Source of the DNA: Kingdonia uniflora
Taxonomy: Eukaryota; Streptophyta; Magnoliopsida; Ranunculales; Circaeasteraceae
Direction of reading: 5' to 3'
DNA: 64,000 bases
NCBI GenBank assembly: GCA_014058105.1
Contig: JACGCM010001752.1
Span: 698,715 to 762,714 of the forward strand
Shown one piece after another: positions 44,921 through 54,559 of this stretch. A program made the position numbers and the translations under genes. Within the stretch, counting starts at the first letter, position 1, and each line of letters starts with the position of its first letter. Below the pieces are notes generated by a model. It saw nothing but the letters and a program-made list of their open reading frames with translations, did not search any database and was not told the DNA's origin.

Positions 44921-45394
44921 TGCAGTAGTATATTCCCCAGATTTGACAAGGAAAAGCTATCAGAACTTATTCGAAGATATTCTATCATTCGAGAAGCTAT
45001 TACATTTGTAATTATAGGGCTCGACCCACTACAGTAACTGTTACGCTTGGTCAAATAGAGCCGTTGCCGAAATATTCGCAAAGTTCGCTCACTTCCCTCT
45101 AAAATAGGAAACCATTCATTTTTGAAACTGTCTGCATCCATTATAAATATAGGTAGAACATGTGTTAATCCAATCTGCAACTCTATCTTTTTTCTACATT
45201 TTTATGTCCTTACTATTCATCAATTGTAATAACTAATACCTATTAGATTTTTATACCTAAATCCTCCTCGACGTCGTAATTTTTCTCAGGTTTTACTGAG
45301 TTTCCACGTAAAATCTAGCATGTTTGAGTTTACAGTTGTAATTTCTGCACTGAAGTATTGACGAAGGTTATCCTCTGGAAAATACACCATTACA
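44921..45394 (+). repeat. TAT-B 3' LTR
   Basis: TGCAGTAGTATATTCCCCAG ... CACCATTACA, 474 bp, aligned with 11832-12305. Same family as the TAT-C LTR in inverted orientation. Confidence 0.92.
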
Positions 45395-45399
45395 CCTAC
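45395..45399. repeat. Right target-site duplication of TAT-B (CCTAC)
   Basis: Equals 11827-11831; TAT-A aORF3 resumes at once. Confidence 0.9.
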
Positions 45400-46930
45400 A
45401 AAGCTCTACACGAACTAATGATCTGAATTCTTCGCCGTCCTTCAGAATAACGGCTTTAAATTTCTCTTCAAGAACAACCATCTCCACCTTCAATTCCTTT
45501 TCCACTTCCACCTCATGTGCCACGTTACCAACCACCGATGGGGGATTGTCCACATTTTTTTTTTTTTTGAATCCATCTCGACCTCCTCACTCTCCGTGGT
45601 CACAGATTTCAGGCCACCACTCTTCGCGGGTCTCCTCTTCGATATCCTTGGGTTTCCTCTACTAGAGGTCGAAGTTGTACCTTTTAACACCAGAACGATT
45701 GGTGTAACTTTTGCCAAAACTGGCAATTCCCCGATATCTACAAATGATTTCACTTCAGTAGATGGGATAATTCCAATCATTTTTCTCTTGGCATGTGATT
45801 TTTGAACCTTAGTCGATTTACAGTTCACTCTCTTGTGCCTATTTATCTTAGGTTTGCCTAGCATAGCTTCTAGCTCGACTCCTTCTCGGGCTATTATATC
45901 AATCAGAGATTCTCCTCTCTTCCCTTTAGAAAGAGGATCTGCATAAAGCACAAAATAAACATACAGGCCACTATAACAGATATAGTTCTAAATTTTTAAG
46001 ATTTACTTACGTTTATTAAAGGTTTTTTATATTTTAAAGCCATGAAATCCTTGTCAGCTCGTTGGATACACTCACCTTTCACCCAAATCAGATTATCATT
46101 CCATACTTTTCTAGCAGAGTTCAAATCAAAAAATTGAGGTCGGGTCGAGATGGAAGAAAAGTACGTACCCCCGGATGTAATTGGATATTTTACAGTATAA
46201 TACTTCAAAACATCTGGGGAAGTTAATCTTTTCTCCTTCCCCTTAAAGGCCCAATTCCTATTTAACTTCACACAGACATTTATAACCTCCCACGTGCTCC
46301 CATTCAACTGGGCAGGGCACACCTCAATCTCGTTCATGATGCCTTTCGCAAGGTTGCTTAAAGACACCACCAAGCCATATTCAAACTGGGTTAGATAATA
46401 CAAAAAACCCTCATCTAAATCGCTTCCCATATCCTCATTAAAATACGTAAGAGTAACGTATACTGGAATTTTCCTATGTGCTTTCTCGTACTCCAATTCA
46501 TGCAACAAAAAATATGTACTTGCACCCCCATCTCTAGCACATCCCCTGAATAACCTCCCATCATACTCCATCACATTCCCCCAGATACCAACTAAACTAC
46601 TTTTGCATTTATAATACTCCCTAAACACATCTTAATCTATCAGGTAGCAATAAAGAGTACGAGGGAAATTTGGGAGCTCGAGTTGTTCCTCACCTTCCCT
46701 TTCCTCTGAGGTGATCTCCACCTCGTCAACTGGAGTAACCTCATTAGAGCTAGTCTTACTATTCTTGCCCCCCCCACAGATTCTGTGAACTCCAATCCTA
46801 TATTTTTTTCCTCAACCAAATAACCTGAGGTAAAAGCCTCCGTCTCAAACAATAAGCTGAACAATGACAGACGTCTACTTCTAACTTCTATCACGAATCT
46901 GCACCTATATAAAGATCTAGGTATTTCCAA
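45400..46930 (-). pseudogene. TAT-A aORF3, N-terminal half (conserved domain, intron, basic linker)
   Basis: The minus-strand start is around 46930 (MEIPRSLYRCRFV); frames shift near 46640. The 210-residue frame 46628-45996 contains FNEDMGSDLDEGFLYYLTQ, AKGIMNEIEVCPAQLNGSTW, LTSPDVLKYYTVKYP and RPQFFDLNSARKVWNDNLIW, matching TAT-D 25580-25990 block by block. An intron at 45939-46010 (GTAAGT ... TTATGCAG) is followed by DPLSKGKRGESLIDI and a basic segment, then by an acidic part interrupted by TAT-B. Phase differs by one base at the donor, consistent with decay. The coiled coil continues at 9485-11831. Unknown function. Confidence 0.7.
45939..46010 (-). other. Putative conserved intron of TAT-A aORF3
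   Basis: 72 bp; donor AAC|GTAAGT, acceptor GCTTTATGCAG|ATCC on the minus strand. Same place as in TAT-C and TAT-D. Confidence 0.6.
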
Positions 46931-46976
46931 TCAAGTTCTATATATCTCTTTTATTGTAGTTTTTCATATCAAGCAA

Positions 46977-47003
<27 letters not shown>
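46977..47003. repeat. (AT)n microsatellite
   Basis: Uninterrupted ATAT run of 27 bases upstream of TAT-A aORF3. Confidence 0.95.
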
Positions 47004-47007
<4 letters not shown>

Positions 47008-48914
47008 ATATTACTTCCACCTCTCTACATAACTTCTCACTCAAAAAGGAAAACAAATTTCACAAAAAATCAATTTTTCCTAAAGGGAAATTTCCCCATA
47101 TAGTAATTTTTCCTACAAACTTTCCCCATATAGTAAACACTTCAAAATTCAAACACATAAAACTAGAGGGAAATTTTCATTCAGACAATCACAAAGAATA
47201 CTAACATTCAACGTAAAAAAAGAAATCAAGCACTGTCAATGTTTTCTCCTTCACAAGCGAACTCTGTAACAGTAATTTTTTCTCCACCCCAACAATAACA
47301 ACTTCTTCTCTCAAAGATCTCTACAATCCCACTTTTTTTTTTCTCTCTCTCTCTATATTTTTGCCTTTCTATTTTATGTAAACGTTTGAAGAAGAAAGAG
47401 ATGGACTATTTATACTTTTTCACTCTAATCGATGGCAGTTTTAAGGACACATGCAAGCCGCCCTCAGTTTTACAACCGATGCGTCTCATCCACTGTACCT
47501 TCCAGACGACTCATACCTTTTGGATTCACACATCTTTTCATCATTACCCCAAACCAAATAATTAAATGCATCTATCTCTCCTGCCCACCCCTCTATCATA
47601 CCTTCCCACATTTATGATGACAAAATCAACTTACATGTAATCAAACTATACCTCCGACATCATTTTCATACTCTTAATTTATATTCTTCTACTCACGATC
47701 CTTACTTATAACAATTATAGCTTCATTCCCAATGCTCAAACATTCAAAATTCAAATATCTTCAACAAAATTCACATAAAACGAGCAGAATCAGAACATAA
47801 TATTATTCACTTATATACTATTACATTATTTTTAACCTACTCAAATAATCGACCTCTCAGAAATTACATCTAAAACAACCAAGGTGCCCTGCAACACCAT
47901 ATCTAATCAGTACATCACCAACAATCCTCTCTTCTTTAACTGCTATCTCATCCTATGCAATCTCCTTCACAGTAGTTATTCGAGCTATAGGCTCAACAAT
48001 AAATTTATGGAATACCTCACACTAAAAATAATGATCAACCTCATTCTCCTGTGTCCTTAAGCTCAACCTATCCAACTAAAGTATAGATTCAGACAAATTG
48101 GCATCGTAATCAAGCTACCCAAATACCTGTTCACGAACTTCAACAACCTTTATCATTAATTTCCCTATCACCGCATGTCGAACTCTCTGAGAGCAAGTCC
48201 TTACCATGATTACTCATTTCACATCTTCATCTACCCCTTATTTATAAAAACAAACCGTATCATCAAGTTCGATCATGTACGCCTCTCATATACTACCTGA
48301 TAAACATCACAGCTATCATAGTTATACACTATAACAAATAGATACTTATCTCTCTGTCCTATAATGAAAAATATACACTACATGGTAATAAATTTGTTTA
48401 TTTATTTTTTGAACTATATATTTCTAAAAACACTTCGAGCACTGCGCGCCTATTCATATTATACATATTTACTCAGTTTGATACTCAGATTATCAACATT
48501 CAGCACATATGCAGTCCAACCGACCTGTCACTTGCAGTTCGACAATTATTTCATATTTTCGTCAACCATACTATATTCCACAGTTCGATATGGTTATTTT
48601 TATCTACTAATCTAGTGTTTTAGAAATTTATATCACAATAGCCATTTTCATTAGTTTAAAACTATAGATTATAGATTACAGGAAACAGTAAGTTACAAAT
48701 ACTTCCTAGAGATTGTTCTACAAATTACTATCAAATCTCGACACGATTAACAAGTACGAACACAAGCAGCTTTGTCCACCTCTGAGACTACCACTTATGC
48801 AAGAAAAAAAAGATGGTTATAACAAAAGCATACCTCTGCCACCTCTAAAACCACTACCAGCTCAGCAAAAAAATGAAAATGGTTGTAATAGAGATCTTCT
48901 ATCACTGCTTCCAC
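47004..48914. other. TAT-A spacer between aORF3 and aORF1
   Basis: A possible TATA box TATAAATAG (minus) is at 47406-47414, about 480 bp before the aORF3 start. TTTTTCC/TTTCCCCATATAGTAA is repeated at 47080-47135, and a CT-rich tract lies at 47330-47365 (minus-strand GA-rich leader). From 47640 to 48900 I see no gene or family resemblance; it is AT-rich with an even scatter of stops. Confidence 0.4.
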
Positions 48915-49244
48915 CTACATCGCCCGATCACTCACAAGATAACGGTGAGACTTCCCGACATGGACGCCAACATCCTCATCTTCTGCAGTAACAACATTCT
49001 CCACAAGAAAGTGAAGATACTCCCTACAACACTGCCCCGATGTATGCATATAGTGGAAGTAGTACATATGACAATATTCTTCAACAACATTTGCTGCCTC
49101 ATAAATAGTCATTCCATGGAAGGTAGGGCTAACAGGGATAAGAGTGGGAAGATCGAGAGACTGGTTCCCAAAATAATAAAACTGTAGTTCTTGTACTTTG
49201 GCAATTACTCTAGCCTCCCTTAATTGACTTATGGTGGTCAACAT
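48915..49244 (-). CDS. TAT-A aORF1, small antisense protein
   Basis: Minus-strand frame of 109 codons from 49244: MLTTISQLREARVIAKVQEL, QFYYFGNQSLDLPTLIPVSP, TFHGMTIYEAANVVEEYCHM, YYFHYMHTSGQCCREYLHFL and a C-terminal acidic part. It is open and is the longest aORF1 here. FYYFG, P-V-S-P, H-G-M and E-E-Y-x-x-x-Y match TAT-B and TAT-C copies. TATAAATA lies 85 bp upstream. Next to the 3' LTR, antisense to pol. No recognised domain; the Cys/His content (CHMYYFHYMH, QCC) is peculiar to this copy and may or may not bind metal. Confidence 0.55.
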   Translation of the reverse strand: MLTTISQLREARVIAKVQELQFYYFGNQSLDLPTLIPVSPTFHGMTIYEAANVVEEYCHMYYFHYMHTSGQCCREYLHFLVENVVTAEDEDVGVHVGKSHRYLVSDRAM

Positions 49245-49328
49245 TGTTTACATTTACAGCAAGTTTACGGGAGATTCAATGAGACAGGAGTACTGAAAGA
49301 AGAATAACTGGAGGTATAACAACAATTA

Positions 49329-49336
49329 TATTTATA
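49329..49336 (-). promoter_or_regulatory. TATA box of TAT-A aORF1
   Basis: TATAAATA on the minus strand, 85 bp before the start at 49244. Confidence 0.5.
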
Positions 49337-49617
49337 CAGATACATACATTCAATACAAGGAAAATTTCCAAAGCAGTCATCATTCAAGGACTACTAATGG
49401 GAAACCCAATACCCAATTCCCAATTGCCAAACACATCAGTCAACTCAATGCCTCAAGCGCAATCAATACTACAACCCAAACTCTAATAAATACTTCACAA
49501 TTCCAAGACAAATCCACGTCTACAAAATACATCATTCAATTTTTGTAAACTATTCTAAAATTCTTACTCACAACATCGATAGGCGCTTCTCAACTAAAGT
49601 TACCTGTACCTTCAGTT

Positions 49618-49630
49618 GTGAGGGGACGAT
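49618..49630 (+). other. TAT-A polypurine tract
   Basis: GTGAGGGGACGAT directly before the 3' LTR. Confidence 0.7.
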
Positions 49631-50158
49631 TGTAGGGACATCTCCCTCGAGCTGTGATAAACTTAAACTGATTCAATACCAGACTCACATAATATATACA
49701 TGACATACACCATCAATAATGATACCTAGACTACAAACTACAAAAGTATGTTGCTCGAGCACTCCAAGTAAAAACATAACAAGTCAAGGACACCTATTCT
49801 TCCACAAACTGACAATTACAAATATAACCTCCACTCTTCCCCCAATTCAGGAGAACGTGCTGGTACATTAAATGAACCAAAACTAAGGTCTATAAAAGGG
49901 ACAAAATACAAAAGGAGAAGGGACCAAATTTTTCTAGCTCAAGAGATCATAACATGTAATCAAAATATCAACCTCAAGCAATAAAGTTACAGTTATTAAA
50001 TCCTCAAGCCGATGTCATGGTTTTTACATATTTAAATGTTTCCATGCTAATCACCTGTGTCATTGTTGTAATAGGTTATACTAATTCTTGTCATATGTAT
50101 ATTTGCTGTAAGAACTATTTCAAGCTATTTTAAGGTACTATGAAATTAGGCCCTTACA
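49631..50158 (+). repeat. TAT-A 3' LTR
   Basis: 528 bp, TGTAGGGACATC ... GGCCCTTACA. Its last ~390 bp align with 2967-3357. TATAAAAG at 49891-49898. Confidence 0.88.
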
Positions 50159-50753
50159 GGTAGTCTTTAGATTATGTAAGAAAAGATTGGTATTAATTTT
50201 TGGCTTTTATATCAAATGTGTACTACTCGCTGTTAAAAGTATCCCCAACTAATAGGTATTTTTTTCCGACAATTATGAAAATAAATACTAAAATATTCCA
50301 ACTTTTTAAAATCGGACCCAGGGAACAATAAATTCCAAAATCAATATTGGCAAGAGGAAAAACCAATTTTTCCCCTACAAAAGTAACAATATTGCAGAAG
50401 ACAACCACCTATTTTTAGGCTCCACAAGTAAGAATGTCACTTTCAAAATAATAAAAAATTATAAAATTTATTTAAAACTATTATATCAAGCCACGTGTTA
50501 TTGCCATTTGTTCTTTATCATTTGTTAAGAAAAACTTTGTCATTACATCACCAACAATCAATTTTACTTGTTAAAATATCTTTGTTATTTATTTTCCCAG
50601 AACTTTCCCATATATTCGGAAATCTGTCATTTATTTTCCCGTAAGTTTCTCATTTGCTCAAAATTCTTTGTCATTTGTACCATGATAGCGTTATCATTTA
50701 TTCTGAAAACATTGACATTTTTTTTAAATGTTACCATTTTTTTGTCGGCACGT
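50159..50753. other. Non-coding left flank of the MULE region
   Basis: No gene. It contains a first, diverged copy (50418-50510) of a unit with GGCTCCACAAGTA and CCACGTGT, and several TCATTTGTT/TCATTTATT words from 50505 on. Confidence 0.5.
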
Positions 50754-52157
50754 GGGCTCCACAAGTATTAATGTAATTTCCAAAATAAATAAAAAAATTA
50801 AATCATTTAAAAATATATTATCATGCCACGTGTCCAAACTTAATTTTTTGATGTACGTGTAAGGCAGACACTGTCACCATCTCATGCATTACTTATTATT
50901 TATTTCAGGACAGTTTCTCCCGCCTTTTATCAGATTTATCATTTTTAAGAAGGCAGACTCTGTCACCAATTTTCTACTATTTCCTATCTCGTTTATGGTG
51001 AGGTATCACATGCGATTCATATGAGTTCGTCTTATTTTTGGCGCCAAAAATGATCTCGATTTATCAAACAGTTTTTTCTTCTTACTCAGCCGTAAAAAAT
51101 CATAAAAACCGTCTCAATTATTTTTCATAATCCATTTTTTCACAATTGTCGAGTCTTGTGTATGTAAATTTAGTGTGACTTCAGTGGCAAATTATCTGTG
51201 TGACTACTGCCTACCAAGTGTTTGATTAAAGACTGGTACTCTACTCCTTGGGTATGGAGGAAATAGTGGTACTCTACTCCTGGAGATGGTACTCTACTCC
51301 TAGAGATGGTACTGTACTCTACTCTACTCATAGGACAAATGATGGCAAATCGTCGGCGTGGCTGCTGCCGACCAAACTGCCATTTATTCAGATAAATTCT
51401 GGCATTCTTTAAGATATTTATATCATTTGTTAAGAACTTGTTGTCATTATCAATATCGGCTTTCTAATTTGTTAAGACTTCTTTGTCATTTGTTTTAGCA
51501 TAACTTTACCATTTTTTTAGAAAAATGTCAACTTTTTAAATATTACAGTAGGTTTGTAGGTCATGGGCTCCACAAGTAGGGCCACAAGTAAGGTCGTGGG
51601 CTCCACTAGTATGAATGTCACTTCTAAAATAAATAAATAAAAATTCTAATCATTTAAAAATATATTATCACGCCACGTGTCCAAATTTAATTCCTCGATG
51701 TACACATGTCATTACATTTCAAGATGTGAAAGGCATCCACTGTCACCATTTCATCCATTACAAATCATTTATTGCAAGCCTATTTATTATGTTTTTAACC
51801 ACATTAGTTATATTGAATCATGTAGACTTTGTCACCAATTCTGTATTATTTCGCATTTGTTTAGTGTTGTTTATGGTTAGGTATTACGTGCAATTTATAT
51901 GAGTTCGCCTGGTTTCTAGTGCCAAAAACTATCCCTATTCCTCAAACAGTGTCTTCTTACACAACGACTGTAAAAACTACAAAAACTGTAAAAAATGTCC
52001 CAATTTTACACATTGTGTGTGTGACTGACTACCACAAAAACCGTCCCGATTACACAAACCATTTTCTCACAATCGTCGAGTCTTATATGTATAATATCAA
52101 TGGTAAATCATCTATGTGACTACTATCTACCAAGTATTTGATTAAAGTCTGGTTCTT
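50754..52157 (+). repeat. Direct duplication of the leader upstream of the Ulp1-like gene
   Basis: Copy 1 is about 50754-51243, copy 2 about 51600-52157. Shared landmarks in the same order: GGCTCCAC(A/T)AGTA, TCATTTAAAAATATATTATC, CCACGTGTCCAAA (50826 and 51673), CACTGTCACCAT, CATATGAGTTCG, CAATTGTCGAGTCTT / CAATCGTCGAGTCTT, TTTGATTAAAG (51221 and 52137). Offsets are 847-916 bp. Copy 2 ends just before ATG 52166, so the unit looks like promoter and 5' UTR sequence. Confidence 0.75.
51233..51340. repeat. Minisatellite with GGTACTCTACTCCT unit
   Basis: GGTACTCTACTCCT plus GGAGAT-like spacer recurs about four times at roughly 20-bp spacing in the right half. The words GATACTCTACTCCTTGGG and TATTCTACTC recur at 54262-54300 inside the Ulp1-like gene. 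Confidence 0.8.
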
Positions 52158-52759
52158 CTTTTACAATGAAGTCTGATAAAGAAGTAAATGTACAATTTGA
52201 TGAGGAGAACCAAATACAGGAGGGTGGAGCCAAGAAGGATACCTTTAATGCTAAAAATTGCACCTTTCGGTGTATAGGTGTTGGATTTTGCCAAATATTT
52301 AAAGTTATGACTAAAGAGGAGAAGGGTACTCTTCGTACAACCTGCTTTGTACCGTTAATGTTGATTGATCCAATAGTGACGACGTCGACGCTGGTTGTGG
52401 AAATATTTGATCATCATCTTAGTGATATAAAGTTCCAATTTGGGGGGACAATAATTTAAATGAAACTCATTCATGATTGCCTAATTTTGGGGCTACGTGT
52501 TTTTCATATTCATAATGATTTCTTATTTGTTGATCTTGAGAATATAATAAATTTTGGGAAGAGGCAATTTCCCAAGAAGAAGAATACATATGGGTTGAAG
52601 GAAATTGATGGAGCTTTAAAATAGGCGAGAATGGAAAGACATCACGGTAAGATTCTAATTTACGATTTTTTTAGTCTGCTTTATCATTATTTTGAATTGT
52701 ATTTGTCACCCCAAAATTTTTTGTATTGTATTTGTCATTTTTGGGTCTTGTTTTATTTT

Positions 52760-53241
52760 GTTTTTGTAATGGCGTGTTTTCCAGGAGGATAATCTTCGCC
52801 AATAATTTAGTTAAGATTATGCAATAATAAACTTATATACACAATATTTTATGTGGAAACTCATTAAAGTCTAAGAAAAACCACGACCTCAAGGAGGCTT
52901 TTGATGAAAAATCCAATAAGTTACTAGTAATTAAAATTGCTATTTGGTAAGAAAGTTCGAATGAATGAAAAGTTAAGCTGCGGATCTGATTAACACATTC
53001 TCTGCCTATATTTATAGTAGATACATGCAGTTTACAAAAAAAAAATAGTTTCCTATTTTGGGGGTAGTGGGCGAACTTCGCGGATCTCCCAACGGCTCCA
53101 TTTGACCAAGCATAATAACTACTTTTAGTAGGTTGAGAACTGTGGTCGCAGACGTGATATCTTCTCGAATGATGGAATTTCTTTGACTAAGTTCCGTTGG
53201 CTTCTCTTTGTCTAATCTGGAAAATATGCTACTACAGTTTT
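52760..53241 (-). mobile_element. Solo LTR of the TAT-B/C family with 5-bp duplication
   Basis: The 472-bp LTR at 52765-53236 has intact ends (TGTAATGGCG ... GCTACTACA on the plus strand) and aligns with 16103-16577 and 41100-41573. It is flanked by GTTTT at 52760-52764 and 53237-53241. It lies inside intron 1 of the Ulp1-like gene, between donor 52647 and acceptor 53336. A solo LTR results from recombination between the two LTRs of a full element. Confidence 0.92.
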
Positions 53242-54559
53242 ATCATTATTTTCTACGGTTCTTATCATTACATTGTGTATTCTTTGTCATTTTTTTCCCA
53301 TTCTTGTTTTTTGCCATGTGTGATTTTATTTTGCAGACGATGTTCTTTGATAAAATTTGCTAAAAATTCTACTATCCTTTGTCCTCCCGAACAAGAGGAG
53401 AAACGTTGAGGTAAAGTATGTTGATCTGGTAAATGATCTAGATCAATTCAACAGATTCCCTGAGGGTAAGCAAGTCTATAATTTTTTGAGGAGTTAAATA
53501 GTAAAGTTTGCCGATTACCGACCGGTCGCTGATAAAAAATAGGATAAAGCTTTATCAATGCATGGATGTACCTAGGTGCTGATAATATGAAATTTCCCCT
53601 GTATACCTGGCCTAAAGTTTTTAAGAATTCAGGAATCCAAACATTTGTTTCCTGAGTTACAGGGATAGAGGATTGCATCCTTTAAGCATCACCAAATTGT
53701 GACATTTAAAAAGTTCTTTTATAACCCCAAATTGATGGTAGTAGCTTTGAAGCTGTCTGAGACTGACATACAGTAAGAACTTGTGCAAAAAGCCATGGTA
53801 ATCTTCCTTTATTTGCATGAATGATTTATTTTATTGCTTCCTTATCATTTATTTTATGTCTTATTATTTTCTTTCGTTAAGTTTGGCATTTGTTATCATC
53901 TTCTTGTCATTTGTTTGATTTCTTTCTCTGTCATTTCCCCTGTCATTATTAAGTTCTTTTTTATCATCAGTTTTTTGCCTATTGTCATTGTTAGATAGTT
54001 TTTCTATCATTTCTAAATCACTCTTTGTCATCAATTTAAATATTTTAGAGAAATCACATCGAAGCACCTGGAATCGATGGTACGCTTGCAATCGAAGAAT
54101 CTACAGTCGGTAGCAGTTCTACTACCATAGATATCAGAGCTAGAGTGGTTAAGGTATGGTATTAGTTAGAGGACCATGGTAAAATATTGTAAAACCATGG
54201 TAAAATGTTGGAACGAATTTTGATATCTATAGTTTGAGACAGTATTACTCTACCACTTAAAGATGATACTCTACTCCTTGGGCAGTACCAGTATTCTACT
54301 CTTAATAAAATTGTGGAATACAAGTGGGAAGAAGAAGGTGATGAGAAAGAAGATGGAAAAAGAAAGAAGTCGGGGATGAGAACCTGGCAAAGAGAGCTCC
54401 AATAAAAAAATTAAAAATTGAAGAGAAGAAAAGAGCTAAGGGAGAGAGGGAGAAGGCAGAAGAACATGGAAAGAAATACAAGACCAATGCAAATAGCAAT
54501 TACAAGAAAGTAGAAAAAATTGATAGTTTACTAAAGAAAAAAGTTGAAGGCATAAAGAA

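Larger units (their letters stand above)
11832..45394 (+). mobile_element. TAT-B: Tat element nested in TAT-A, itself split by TAT-C
   Basis: LTRs of 474 bp at 11832-12305 and 44921-45394, primer site after the first, purine tract before the second, and a perfect CCTAC duplication. Gag-pol runs 12349-16102, is interrupted by TAT-C within the RNase H/linker part, and resumes at 41579-43328. Antisense aORF2 and aORF1 lie at 43779-44012 and 44450-44655. The region between pol and the 3' LTR is only 1.6 kb and lacks aORF3. Without TAT-C the element is about 8.1 kb. Confidence 0.92.
2967..50158 (+). mobile_element. TAT-A: Tat-lineage Ty3-gypsy element, outermost host of the nest
   Basis: The partial 5' LTR (2967-3357) and the complete 3' LTR (49631-50158) share long near-identical stretches, for example AAAAACATAACAAGTCAAGG. 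The 5' LTR is followed by a Tat-type primer site and decayed gag-pol (3436-9015). Antisense genes lie on the minus strand (9485-11831 continuing at 45400-46930, and 48915-49244). The element is interrupted once, by TAT-B at 11832-45394. Without nested DNA the internal part is about 13 kb, normal for Tat elements. Its left end was removed by the Tekay-like insertion. Confidence 0.85.

Noticed and set aside
46977..47003. AT run considered as an origin or hairpin
   Set aside because: A plain (AT)n microsatellite; nothing else supports a function.
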